Source of the DNA: Haloferax litoreum
GTDB taxonomy: Archaea; Halobacteriota; Halobacteria; Halobacteriales; Haloferacaceae
Direction: 5' to 3'
Length of the DNA stretch: 64,000 bases
Assembly (NCBI RefSeq): GCF_009674605.1
Contig: NZ_WKJO01000001.1
Span: 2,356,001-2,420,000, forward strand
The notes beneath the pieces were generated by a model. The model was not told the origin of the DNA. It saw only the letters and a list, made by a program, of their open reading frames with translations, and made no database searches. Every line of letters starts with the position of its first letter. The stretch's first letter is position 1. Positions 34,995 through 43,301 of the stretch are shown here, one piece after another. The position numbers were made by a program, and so were the translations under genes.

Positions 34995-35093
34995 ATCTGG
35001 CATTGCTCTCTGCACGTATTTAAACGCACGCTCCCGAGTTCGCGAACCGAACGACGGCAAAACGTCAGACGTGTGTCTTGCGGACCGTTTATT

Positions 35094-35969
35094 ATGGACC
35101 GCGTGTTGGGTCGGGACGTGTCACTGGGGACGGACCCACTCGAAGCGCTCGAAATACCCGACGAGACGACGGTCGAAGAACACGACCTCGTGACCGACGG
35201 CGACGTCGTCGTCGGTGGGCAGAGTACTATCGAGTTCGGAGTCCGTGGCCGAAACGTACTGGCCGGCGAACGCGTCACGTTCGGCGGCGATATCGAGGCA
35301 GAAGGCGACTGTCGACTCGATTTGTTGAACGACGTGGCCGGGAACGTTCTCGTCGGTGAAGACGCGTACCTCGGCGAACGCGTCCACATCGGTGGCCGAC
35401 TCATGGTCTCCGGCGACCTCGACATCGGCGACGACGTGGACATCGAAGAGGGGTTCGAAGCCAATGGATGGATCGTCATCCGCAACCCGGTTCCCACGCT
35501 CGTGTTCTACTTCATCGTCCTCTCGCAACTGCTTCGGCTCGGAGAAGACGAGGCAGCGGACGAACTCGCCGAGACGCTTCGGGGCGAATCGGCGAACGAC
35601 CCACTCGTGATTCCCCGGAACGCCACCGTCTCGGACGACGCGTGGCGTGTCTCGACGCCGGCGGAAATCGGGTCCTCGTGCCGTATCCACGGGAACATTC
35701 GCGCGAAGTCTATCGAACTCGGCGAAGACAACAACGTCTTCGGAAGTCTCCGCGCCCGCAACGACATCGTCGTCGGGTCGGGAACCCGAATCCACGGCGA
35801 CGTGACGACTCGAAACGGCGAGGTCATCATCGAAGAGGGTGCACGTGTCCTCGGCGACGTCTCCTGTAAGGACCTCTTGCTCGAAGAGGGTGCCCTCGTC
35901 GATGGGACGATGCGGGCCCGTGGCGAGATGCGTATCCATCGCGACAACCTCGAACGAGATATCGAGTGA
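35094..35969 (+). CDS. Bactofilin-like polymer-forming beta-helix protein
   Basis: A 291-residue protein made of repeated short beta-helix turns (GDVVVGGQSTIEFGVRGRNVL, GDIEAEGDCRLDLLNDVAGNVLVGEDAYLGERVHIGGRL and, near the C-terminus, SRIHGNI-type, VVGSGTRIHGDVTTRNGEVIIEEGARVLGDV). This resembles bactofilins. Unusually the two beta-helix halves are separated by a hydrophobic helix and an acidic helical insert (about 130-175, PTLVFYFIVLSQLLRLGEDEAADELAE), which could sit in or on the membrane. No signal peptide. It may form cytoskeletal or membrane-associated filaments. The ATG at 35094 overlaps an AT-rich stretch. Confidence 0.72.
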   Translation: MDRVLGRDVSLGTDPLEALEIPDETTVEEHDLVTDGDVVVGGQSTIEFGVRGRNVLAGERVTFGGDIEAEGDCRLDLLNDVAGNVLVGEDAYLGERVHIGGRLMVSGDLDIGDDVDIEEGFEANGWIVIRNPVPTLVFYFIVLSQLLRLGEDEAADELAETLRGESANDPLVIPRNATVSDDAWRVSTPAEIGSSCRIHGNIRAKSIELGEDNNVFGSLRARNDIVVGSGTRIHGDVTTRNGEVIIEEGARVLGDVSCKDLLLEEGALVDGTMRARGEMRIHRDNLERDIE

Positions 35970-36041
35970 CTCGGGCCTGACAGCGGTGGCCCCTGCGCGG
36001 TAAGAACAAATCGCTGTTTGTGTCTACCCAACGATTAACCC

Positions 36042-36060
36042 ACGACAGAGAGACTGTCGT
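36042..36060 (+). promoter_or_regulatory. Inverted repeat before the DUF4349 gene
   Basis: ACGACAG-AGAGA-CTGTCGT, seven-base perfect arms, ends three bases before the ATG at 36063. A TATA-like CGATTAACC is centred about 27 bases before the ATG, so the repeat covers the expected transcription start. Confidence 0.42.
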
Positions 36061-36062
36061 CT

Positions 36063-36935
36063 ATGGACAAACGACTGAAATTTCTCGCAGTCGCCCTCCT
36101 CGTAGTTCTCGCTGGGTGTACCGGCGGGAGTGCTGGTGGCGGCGGTGATGCCGCCAGCGGTGAGAGCGTGACGCTCTCTGCCGACGCGACTGGCGGTGCG
36201 GAAGTCGAGCAAGCAGACGGTGGGAGCGACGACGTTCTCCAGATAGAACAACGCGCCGTCATCAAAAACGGCTACGTCAGACTGACCGTCGACGAGTTCA
36301 ACACCTCTCGCGACGCCGTCGAGTCGACGGCCGAATCCTACGGCGGGTTCGTCAGCGACTCGAACGAACGAGTCAACCGTCGAAGCGGTGGCACGTACCG
36401 TTCTGGCGAACTCGTGGTTCGCGTCCCTTCGGACAACTTCGCGGCGTTCGTCGAAGAGACGAAGACGCTCGGCGAAGTCGAACGCGTCGAGACGAATTCG
36501 GAAGACGTGACCGACCAGTTGGTCGATATCGAAGCGCGTCTGAGCAACCTCCGCGCGCAACGTGACCGCCTTCGGGCACTCTACGAGCAGGCGAACACGA
36601 CCGAAGACATCCTCGCCGTCGAACGACGCCTCACCGAAGTACAGACCGAAATCGAACGACTCGAAGCACGACAGGCGTCGCTGGAAAACCGCGTGGCCCT
36701 CTCGACGGTTCGTATCTCCCTCTCTGAGGAACCGCCCGGCCCGGCCCAGTGGTACGATACGCCGGTCTTACAGGCGTTCTCCGAGTCGGTCAACGGCGCA
36801 TTCGTGGCCCTCCGCGCAGTCGTCGTCGCGTTCGCCTACGCCCTGCCGTACATCGTCGTCTTCGGTGGTCTCTTGGCACTCTTCGGGGGCGGTGTGGTCG
36901 TCGCTGGTCGGGCGGCGTACAGGCGGTTAACCTAA
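36063..36935 (+). CDS. DUF4349-domain lipoprotein
   Basis: A 290-residue lipoprotein with signal MDKRLKFLAVALLVVLAGC (a Sec-like signal, since it has no twin-arginine) and a lipobox Cys. The body is a DUF4349 domain: an extracellular beta part (QRAVIKNGYVRLTVDEFNTSRDAVESTAESYGGFV; LVVRVPSDNFAAFVEETK), a coiled coil (RLSNLRAQRDRLRALYEQANTTEDILAVERRLTEVQTEIERLEARQASLENRV) and a C-terminal membrane helix (about 262-283). Anchored at both ends, it probably spans or links the cell envelope. Function unknown. Confidence 0.9.
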   Translation: MDKRLKFLAVALLVVLAGCTGGSAGGGGDAASGESVTLSADATGGAEVEQADGGSDDVLQIEQRAVIKNGYVRLTVDEFNTSRDAVESTAESYGGFVSDSNERVNRRSGGTYRSGELVVRVPSDNFAAFVEETKTLGEVERVETNSEDVTDQLVDIEARLSNLRAQRDRLRALYEQANTTEDILAVERRLTEVQTEIERLEARQASLENRVALSTVRISLSEEPPGPAQWYDTPVLQAFSESVNGAFVALRAVVVAFAYALPYIVVFGGLLALFGGGVVVAGRAAYRRLT

Positions 36936-37018
36936 CTCACCTGTTGGCCGGTTGTCGTTCTCGTTTTCGCCCCCGCACGCGGCGAGCGTTTTTCCGCCTC
37001 CGCGACGTTCGTCAACGC

Positions 37019-38194
37019 ATGCTCTCACTCGCACTCGCCGGAAAACCGAACGCCGGCAAGTCGACGTTCTACACTGCTTCGACGCTCGCGGAGGTGGACG
37101 TGGCTAACTATCCCTTTACGACTATCGACGCCAATCGGGGTGTCACGCACGCGCGAACGCGATGCCCCTGTTTGGACCGCGACGAACGCTGTGGAAACTG
37201 CGAAGACGGGATTCGGTACGTTCCGGTCGAACTCGTGGACGTCGCAGGCCTCGTCCCCGGTGCGCACGAGGGGCGTGGCCTCGGCAACCAGTTCCTCGAC
37301 GAACTGACGAACGCCGACGTCATCGTCAACGTCGTCGACGCCTCCGGCGGCACGAACGCCGAGGGTGAACCCGTCGAAGTCGGGACGTTCGACCCCGTCG
37401 AGGAAGTCGACTTCATCGAAGAGGAACTCGAACAGTGGTTGGCAGGTATCGTCCACCGAAACTGGGAGTCCGTCGTTCGGAAGTCTCGCTCTCCCGATTT
37501 CGACCTCGACGACGCCCTCACAGACCTCTTGACCGGCGTGGGTGCGACCGAACACGATATCGCCATCGTTCTGCGCGAACTCGACTACTCACCGAATCCA
37601 CGCCAATGGACCGACGACGACCGAATCACGCTCGCGCGCGCGATTCGCCGCCGGACGAAACCTATCGTCCTCGTCGCCAACAAAGTCGACATCGCCCCCG
37701 AAGAGAACCTCGAACGCCTCGCTGACACGGGCAAACCCGTGATTCCGGCGACTGCCGACGGTGAACTCGCGCTTCGACGGGCGCGTGAGGCAGGTCTCAT
37801 CGACTACCATCCCGGTGACGACGACTTCGAACTCGTCGGCGACGTGAGTGGGCCACAGGAGAACGGTCTCGAACGAATCCGAGACCTGATGGCCGAACAC
37901 GGTGGAACCGGGACCCAGACTGCCATCGACACCGCCGTCTACGACGTACTCGACCACATCACGGTCTACCCGGTCCAAAACGAGTCCAAGTGGACCGACG
38001 GAACGGGCAACGTCCTCCCCGACGCGTTCCTCCTCCCGCGTGGGTCGACACCCCGTGACCTCGCGTACGCGGTTCACTCAGACATCGGCGAGGGGTATCT
38101 CCACGCCGTCGACGCGCGGTCGAAACGTCGCATCGGAGAAGACCACGAACTGAGCGAGGGCGACGTCATCAAAATCGTCTCGACGGCCAAATAA
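37019..38194 (+). CDS. ychF: OBG/YchF-family GTP/ATP-binding protein
   Basis: A 391-residue translation-linked P-loop NTPase. Walker A is GKPNAGKST at residues 8-16, switch and G3 motifs follow (ELVDVAGLVPGAHEGRGLGNQFL), and NKVD is present (LVANKVDIA). A TGS-like C-terminal domain (YPVQNESKWTDGTGNVLPDAFLLPRGSTPRDLAYAVHSDIGEGYL) closes the protein. A Cys-rich insert (TRCPCLDRDERCGNCEDGIRY) is a mark of the archaeal form. Binds ribosomes in the cytoplasm. The ATG at 37019 begins at the conserved MLSLALAGKPN. Confidence 0.93.
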   Translation: MLSLALAGKPNAGKSTFYTASTLAEVDVANYPFTTIDANRGVTHARTRCPCLDRDERCGNCEDGIRYVPVELVDVAGLVPGAHEGRGLGNQFLDELTNADVIVNVVDASGGTNAEGEPVEVGTFDPVEEVDFIEEELEQWLAGIVHRNWESVVRKSRSPDFDLDDALTDLLTGVGATEHDIAIVLRELDYSPNPRQWTDDDRITLARAIRRRTKPIVLVANKVDIAPEENLERLADTGKPVIPATADGELALRRAREAGLIDYHPGDDDFELVGDVSGPQENGLERIRDLMAEHGGTGTQTAIDTAVYDVLDHITVYPVQNESKWTDGTGNVLPDAFLLPRGSTPRDLAYAVHSDIGEGYLHAVDARSKRRIGEDHELSEGDVIKIVSTAK

Positions 38195-38476
38195 CTGGCA
38201 ACAGACTGTCTTTTCTGCGATTTGTGTCGGCTCGGAGCGGTCAGTTCGACGTCTGCTCAGCTACTAATAAACCATATATTGCGATACAGAATTGATGGTC
38301 TCGACGAGGTCGATTGTGTGTAGGATATGCCTCGAAATGCCGTGCGTGCGCTCTCTCCCGTCCGAATCACGTGCTCTTCCCAGATTCGTTCCAAAATTCG
38401 TGAGAAGTGTTGACCATGGTCAACTACGTCTCTCTCGTATGGTGTGTCTCAGCGACGGACAGTCTGGGTGGTTCCG
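38195..38476. other. Intergenic region with AT-rich start, no gene seen
   Basis: A 282-base region between ychF and the CapA-like gene. The AT-rich element ATATATTGCGATACAGAATTG lies at 38274-38294 (a site resembling those at 29853 and 27111). The remainder holds the promoter of the CapA-like gene, but no clear TATA box at the usual distance from 38477 could be fixed. Confidence 0.4.
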
Positions 38477-39481
38477 GTGACCGAGACGCTCAGACTCGGG
38501 TTCACGGGCGACGTGATGTTCGGCCGATTCGTGAACCAGCGACAGGAGCATCGGCCTCCGCACGCGGTGTGGGGTTCGATGCGAGAACGACTCGATTCAC
38601 TCGACGGCCTCTTCGTCAACCTCGAATGTTGCCTCTCGACGCGAGGCAGGCAGTGGACGCTCACACCCCACCCGTTCCACTTCCGCGCCGACCCAGACTG
38701 GGCACGTCCGGCGTTGCAGGACGTCGGCGTTACGTGGGCGACACTGGCGAACAATCACGTCCTCGACTACGGACAAGACGCCCTCGAAGACACGTTTTCG
38801 GCCCTCGAAGCGGGGGGAATTCCGTACACCGGTGCGGGACGGACCGAGACGCACGCGTGGGAACCGAGTCACGTCGTCGTCGACGGACTCGACGTTTCGC
38901 TCGTGGCTTTCACCGACAACACACCCGAGTTCGCCGCCGACGGCGACTCACCGGGGACGGCGTACGTCGATATCGACCCGAACGACGAAGCGTGTCTCGA
39001 ACGAGTAAAGACCACGCTCGAACGCGCCCGAGAGGAGAACCCGGACGTTCTCGTCGTGTCGATGCACTGGGGGCCGAACATGCGCGAGTACCCGCCGGAG
39101 TCGTTCCGCGCGTTCGCACACTGGCTAGTCGACTCGGGCGTCGACATCGTCCACGGTCACAGCGCACACGTGTTTCAGGGGGTCGAAGTGTACGACGAGT
39201 CGCTGATTCTCTACGACACCGGCGACTTCGTCGACGACTACGCCGTCGACCCAGTCCTTCGAAACGACCGGAGTTTCCTCTTCGAAATCGAGGTATCCCC
39301 GACGGGCAGTCTCTTCGACCTTCGGATGGTTCCGACCAAAATCGCCGAGTTCGCCGTCTATCGGGCCTTCCCGACGGTGGCCGAGTGGTGTCGAGAGACG
39401 ATGCGGCGTCGGTCTGCCGAGTTCGGGACACAGTTCGACGTCGAAGACGAGGCACTCGTCGTCCACGTCGGCGGGCAGTGA
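38477..39481 (+). CDS. CapA-family metallophosphatase-like protein
   Basis: A 334-residue protein of the CapA/PgsA group, related to calcineurin-like phosphoesterases, often linked to poly-gamma-glutamate or capsule synthesis. It begins LRLGFTGDVMFGRFVNQRQ with the metal-ligand GDVMF motif and contains NLECCLSTRG, WATLANNHVLDYG (NNHxxD), VSMHWGPNMREYPPE (His-Trp-Gly) and IVHGHSAHVFQG (GHSxH). GTG at 38477 is chosen because the family starts just before the GDVM motif; a longer GTG start at 38444 is possible. No signal peptide is seen. Substrate unknown. Confidence 0.85.
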   Translation: MTETLRLGFTGDVMFGRFVNQRQEHRPPHAVWGSMRERLDSLDGLFVNLECCLSTRGRQWTLTPHPFHFRADPDWARPALQDVGVTWATLANNHVLDYGQDALEDTFSALEAGGIPYTGAGRTETHAWEPSHVVVDGLDVSLVAFTDNTPEFAADGDSPGTAYVDIDPNDEACLERVKTTLERAREENPDVLVVSMHWGPNMREYPPESFRAFAHWLVDSGVDIVHGHSAHVFQGVEVYDESLILYDTGDFVDDYAVDPVLRNDRSFLFEIEVSPTGSLFDLRMVPTKIAEFAVYRAFPTVAEWCRETMRRRSAEFGTQFDVEDEALVVHVGGQ

Positions 39482-39569
39482 GTCGTGGTGGTACGAGACG
39501 GGTGACACATGCTCGCCCACCGGCCAAACGGCGGGAACGCTGATACCGGTGGTTCGCGTAGTACCGTGC

Positions 39570-39983
39570 ATGGCAACTCGCTCACAGGTCGCCGCACAGA
39601 CACGACTTTCCGTGTCTGAGACACGGGTCCTCCTCGGTATCGGACTCGCTATCGCCCTCGTCGCAGGCCTCGTCTTCCGTATCGTCGGCCAACTCGTCTT
39701 GGACCCAGCAAATCCGCTCGTCGTGGCGGCCGTCTTCGTTCTGACCGTCCCGTCGATGTGGGTGCTCGCCGTCGCTATCTTCCGGTGGCGTGGTCTCTCT
39801 GGCGTCGAGAAACGCGAGGCAGCGGTTCTCCTCGTCGTCCCGGGGATGCTCGTCGACGCGTTCTCGACGGCGCTGTTTTCGGTCGTCTATCCGAACATGA
39901 GTCTCGCCGCTGCAGGCCTCTTCGGGGGACTCTTGCTCTTGGCGTACGCGACGGTTCTCGTCGCAGGGTTCCTCTCTCGATGA
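39570..39983 (+). CDS. Small membrane protein, DUF5367-like
   Basis: A 137-residue protein with four hydrophobic segments (about 20-45, 51-72, 84-105 and 110-135) and little polar sequence. A short charged loop (FRWRGLSGVEKREAA) lies between helices two and three. The pattern fits DUF5367-type membrane proteins; no catalytic residues. ATG at 39570. It may share a transcript with the preceding CapA-like gene (88-base gap), but this is uncertain. Confidence 0.7.
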   Translation: MATRSQVAAQTRLSVSETRVLLGIGLAIALVAGLVFRIVGQLVLDPANPLVVAAVFVLTVPSMWVLAVAIFRWRGLSGVEKREAAVLLVVPGMLVDAFSTALFSVVYPNMSLAAAGLFGGLLLLAYATVLVAGFLSR

Positions 39984-40031
39984 GGCGACCCGTGCGTATT
40001 GTCTTCAACACCCACAGCACTGCGGAACGGG

Positions 40032-40041
40032 AAACATGTTT
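40032..40041 (+). promoter_or_regulatory. Palindrome AAACATGTTT in the promoter of the Lrp-RCK gene
   Basis: A perfect ten-base palindrome that overlaps a TATA-like TGTTTTACC centred about 25 bases before the start at 40065. Lrp-type regulators commonly bind near their own TATA box, so it is a candidate autoregulatory site. It is short and could be chance. Confidence 0.35.
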
Positions 40042-40064
40042 TACCCCCGCGTTGACGCAGTGGT

Positions 40065-40832
40065 ATGGGTCACCGCCTTGACGAGATTGACAGGCTTATC
40101 CTCCACGCCTTGATGGCCGACGCACGCGGTACCTCCGCACCGATGATTGCCGACGAGGTGAGCGTCTCTCCGGGGACGATTCGCAACCGCATTCGCCAAC
40201 TCGAAGACGCTGGCGTCCTGACCGGTTACCACGCCAACGTCGACTTCGAACAGACCGGTCACCGCTTTACCAACCTCTTCGTGTGCACCGCACCGGTCCC
40301 GGAGCGTGAACGTCTCTCCAAACTCGTCCGCGAGATATCTGGCGTCGTCAACGTCCGCGAACTCCTCTCTGGCCGGGGCAATATCCACGTGCTCGCCGTC
40401 GGCGAAGACATGAACGACGTGACACGCATTGGCCGGGAACTGTCGAACCTCGGCCTCGAAATCGAAGACGAGAACCTCGTCCGCCGGGAGTCGTTCGAAC
40501 CCTACAGTCCGTTCGGACCGAACGAACGGCCCGGGTTCGGTGCGCTAGCCGACGTCGTGAGTCTCGCCGGCGGGTCCGAAGTGGTCGAACTCGTCGTCGC
40601 CGAAGACGCCCCAATCGTCGGGAAGACACTCGGTGAAGTCGGTGACGACGACTTGCTCGACGACGACGTACTCGTCGTCTCTATCGAACGCGACGACGAC
40701 GTGCTCACGCCTCGCGGCGGGACGACTATCGAACCGGACGACGTGGTCACCTTGCTCTCCCGACGCGGTGTCAGTGAGCGCACGATTCAGCTCTTCTCGT
40801 CGCCAGACGACTCCGAATCGACCGAGGAGTGA
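40065..40832 (+). CDS. Lrp/AsnC-type regulator fused to an RCK_C (TrkA-C) domain
   Basis: A 255-residue protein. Residues 1-55 are an Lrp/AsnC winged helix (LDEIDRLILHALMADARGTSAPMIADEVSVSPGTIRNRIRQLEDAGVL). The middle (60-145) is an effector-like alpha/beta region. The C-terminus (about 165-240) is an RCK_C/TrkA-C fold (EVVELVVAEDAPIVGKTLGEVGDDDLLDDDVLVVSIERDDDVLTPRGGTTIEPDDVVTLL), normally found in K+ channels and transporters, where it can bind small ligands such as c-di-AMP. It therefore looks like a DNA-binding regulator with a channel-type ligand domain. The gene is convergent with the aminotransferase gene. Confidence 0.9.
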   Translation: MGHRLDEIDRLILHALMADARGTSAPMIADEVSVSPGTIRNRIRQLEDAGVLTGYHANVDFEQTGHRFTNLFVCTAPVPERERLSKLVREISGVVNVRELLSGRGNIHVLAVGEDMNDVTRIGRELSNLGLEIEDENLVRRESFEPYSPFGPNERPGFGALADVVSLAGGSEVVELVVAEDAPIVGKTLGEVGDDDLLDDDVLVVSIERDDDVLTPRGGTTIEPDDVVTLLSRRGVSERTIQLFSSPDDSESTEE

Positions 40833-40877
40833 GTTTTCTCCTCGTCCCGAATCGTCTCCGTGAAGGCGGGTATCCAG

Positions 40878-41999
40878 TCAGACGACGGCGTCGTACGCTT
40901 CGCCCATGACCTCGATAGCCTCGCGGAGGGACTCGGTGTCCGTCGCGTACGAGAGGCGGGCGTACCCCGACCCGTTCTCGCCGAACGCCTCGCCGGGGAC
41001 GATGATGACGCCGCGCTCGATGCACTCGTCGACGAAGCCTTCGGGGACTTCGGGCATCGCGTAGAAGGCACCCTTCGGTGTGGGGACGTGCAGACCGATG
41101 TCTTCGAGGCCCTCGACGACGAGGTCACGTCGTTCGCGGAACGTCTCGGTCATCTCGTCGATGCGGTCCTGTGGGCCAGTCAGTGCCGCTTCGGCGGCGA
41201 ACTGTGCCGGTGCCGACGCACACGCTTGGACGTACTGGTGGACGCGGACCATGCGTTCGACCCGACGCGACGACCCGTGGACCCACCCGAGTCGCCATCC
41301 AGTCATCGAGAAGAGTTTCGACGCCGAGTTGACGACGACGACGTTGTCCGTCTCGGCGTACTCGACAGGTGAGCGGTGTTCGCCGTCGAAGACGGTGTAC
41401 TCGTACACTTCGTCGGAGATGCAGAGCACGTCGTGTTCGTCGGCGATGCGGGCGAACTCCTCGATGTCTTCCGGCGGTGAGACGGCACCCGTCGGGTTTC
41501 CGGGACTGTTCACGATGAACGCGGCGGTGTTCTCGGTGAGGGCCGCTTCGACGGCGGCGGGGTCGAGTGTCAGGTCGTCGCGGAGTGCCACCGGGACGGG
41601 TTCCCCGCCAGCGAGTTTCGTCAGTGCGTCGTAGGAGACGAATCCGGGGTCGGGGATGATGACCTCGTCGCCCTGATTCACGTGGGCCTCGATGGCGATG
41701 TGGAGCGCTTCGCTCCCACCCGCGGTGGCGATGACGTCGTCCGGGTCGAGGTTGATGCCCTGGTCGCGGCGGTGTTTCTCGGCGATTGCTTCGCGGAGAC
41801 TCAGAATTCCTTTGTTCTCGGTGTAGCCGTCGGCCGCACCCGAGTTGATGGCGTCGATTGCTGCCTCCCGTGCGTGGTCCGGCGCGGGGAAGTCCGGTTG
41901 CCCCAGACCGAGGTTGATGGCGTCCTCGCTCGCCGCTTCGAACACTTTGCGGATACCGCTGATGGAGATGCGCTCCACCCGGTCGGAGAAGTGTGTCAT
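40878..41999 (-). CDS. PLP-dependent aminotransferase, class I (AspC/AlaT-like)
   Basis: A 373-residue fold type I aminotransferase. It contains GLGQPDFPAPDHAREAAIDAI, YTENKGILSLREAIAE, the Asn-Pro region VNSPGNPTGAV, the Asp/Tyr pair SDEVYEYTVF, the PLP lysine in NSASKLFSMTGWRLGW and the substrate-binding Arg in GYARLSYATDTESLREA. It exchanges the amino group between amino acids such as aspartate or alanine and 2-oxoglutarate. Substrate preference cannot be read from sequence. It may supply the amino-acid signal for the convergent Lrp-type gene, an inference. Confidence 0.93.
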   Translation of the reverse strand: MTHFSDRVERISISGIRKVFEAASEDAINLGLGQPDFPAPDHAREAAIDAINSGAADGYTENKGILSLREAIAEKHRRDQGINLDPDDVIATAGGSEALHIAIEAHVNQGDEVIIPDPGFVSYDALTKLAGGEPVPVALRDDLTLDPAAVEAALTENTAAFIVNSPGNPTGAVSPPEDIEEFARIADEHDVLCISDEVYEYTVFDGEHRSPVEYAETDNVVVVNSASKLFSMTGWRLGWVHGSSRRVERMVRVHQYVQACASAPAQFAAEAALTGPQDRIDEMTETFRERRDLVVEGLEDIGLHVPTPKGAFYAMPEVPEGFVDECIERGVIIVPGEAFGENGSGYARLSYATDTESLREAIEVMGEAYDAVV

Positions 42000-42254
42000 A
42001 CTCTACTCGCCGTCGGCATTCGGGATAGTTCTTCCCACGCATACTCGACCGAAATCGTCGCTCAGTCGATGAGTTTCGGGGGTGAAACCGGTCAAATATT
42101 CCTGTATCTGTGAAGGGTTCGATAGTCGAATTCGCGGGTTCTTCGGCCTGCGACGGGCGGAGGGCGAACCTCTGCCGATTTTTCGGCAACCCACGACGCG
42201 TCTATCGTTACCGCGTGCGTGCCCCGAATAAGGGTGTAATTCGTAATCGAGGCA
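42000..42254. promoter_or_regulatory. Divergent promoter region (aminotransferase / ABC transporter)
   Basis: A 255-base region. On the plus side GAATAAGGGTGTAATTCG lies about 29 bases before the ATG of the binding-protein gene at 42255 and may hold the TATA box. On the minus side no clear box could be fixed. I looked for a thiamine-type riboswitch and saw no match. Confidence 0.42.
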
Positions 42255-43301
42255 ATGACAGAGGCACCACGACCGACTTCGACGACCCGCAGACGATTCT
42301 TGCAGACCACCGGTCTCGCCGCAACCGCCGGGCTTGCAGGGTGTCTCGGCGGGTCTGGTGGGAGCAGTCTCGACGAACTCAATGTCGCCTACATGCCCAT
42401 CTACCCCGACATGCAGTACTTCGTGATGCAAGAAGAGGGGTTGTTCGACGAACTCTCCGTCCCGGTGTCGGGCAAGAAGTTCTCCGACGGCCCGAGCATC
42501 GTCCAAGCCTCGGCGAAGGGCGACTTCGACGTGATGATGTTCGGCATCGTCCCGGCGATGATTGTCGTCGACAAGGGAATCCCCGCGAAGATAACCGCGG
42601 CGAACATCAAGAACGCGATGCAGATTCTCGCCACCGACGAGTTCGCCGCGCTGTACGACGAACACGGAAAAGCGGCGTTCACGAAGTTCGAGGAAGAAAA
42701 CGGCCGCAAGTTCACCTTCGGTACCTTCCCACCGGGGTCGGTCCCCGACATCCTGCTTCGATACTGGGTCCAGAACACGCTCGGCCTCGACCCAGAAGAG
42801 GACGTGAACATCAAGGGCCTCGGCGGGGCGGCGGCAGTCCAACAGGCCCTCCTCTCGAACAAGATAGACGGCACGAGCATCATGGAACCCGTGCCGACGG
42901 TGGTCGACGCCAACGATGCACCCTTCCAGTCAATCGCGTGGGCCGGCGACTTCATGCCCGGCCAACCGGCGGCGGTCACGCTCATGCACGACCGACTCCG
43001 CGAAGAGAACCGCGAGGTTGCAAGCGAGTTCGTTCGACTCCATCAGGAAGCGACGCAGTTCGTCGCCGACAACCCGCAGACGGCCGCCGAACACGCGAGC
43101 ACGGTCATCGGTGAGAGCGCACTGCCGGTCGACACCGCTCGTGCAGCGCTCGATTCGCCCGCGTCGGATTTCATCACGAACCCCCACGACATCGAAGGTG
43201 GCGCAGAGATTTTCGCCGACTACGCGCAGACGCTCGGCAAGACCGAGGCGCAGTTGACCGTGGACGAACTGTTCGACTACGGTATCTACGACTCGCTATG
43301 A
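42255..43301 (+). CDS. ABC transporter substrate-binding lipoprotein (NMT1/SsuA-like)
   Basis: A 348-residue Tat lipoprotein (signal TRRRFLQTTGLAATAGLAGC with lipobox Cys) of the periplasmic-binding type II family used for nitrate, sulfonate, taurine or thiamine-precursor transport. Typical is LNVAYMPIYPDMQYFVMQEEGLFDEL and, near 190, GLGGAAAVQQALLSNKIDGTSIMEP. It delivers substrate to the adjacent permease. It overlaps the permease gene by four bases. The substrate is unknown; no sulfonatase or assimilation gene is close. Confidence 0.9.
   Translation: MTEAPRPTSTTRRRFLQTTGLAATAGLAGCLGGSGGSSLDELNVAYMPIYPDMQYFVMQEEGLFDELSVPVSGKKFSDGPSIVQASAKGDFDVMMFGIVPAMIVVDKGIPAKITAANIKNAMQILATDEFAALYDEHGKAAFTKFEEENGRKFTFGTFPPGSVPDILLRYWVQNTLGLDPEEDVNIKGLGGAAAVQQALLSNKIDGTSIMEPVPTVVDANDAPFQSIAWAGDFMPGQPAAVTLMHDRLREENREVASEFVRLHQEATQFVADNPQTAAEHASTVIGESALPVDTARAALDSPASDFITNPHDIEGGAEIFADYAQTLGKTEAQLTVDELFDYGIYDSL

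Noticed and set aside
42113-42200. Possible thiamine riboswitch before the ABC transporter
   Set aside because: The conserved CTGAGA and CCTGATC-type elements are absent, and the fold could not be drawn.
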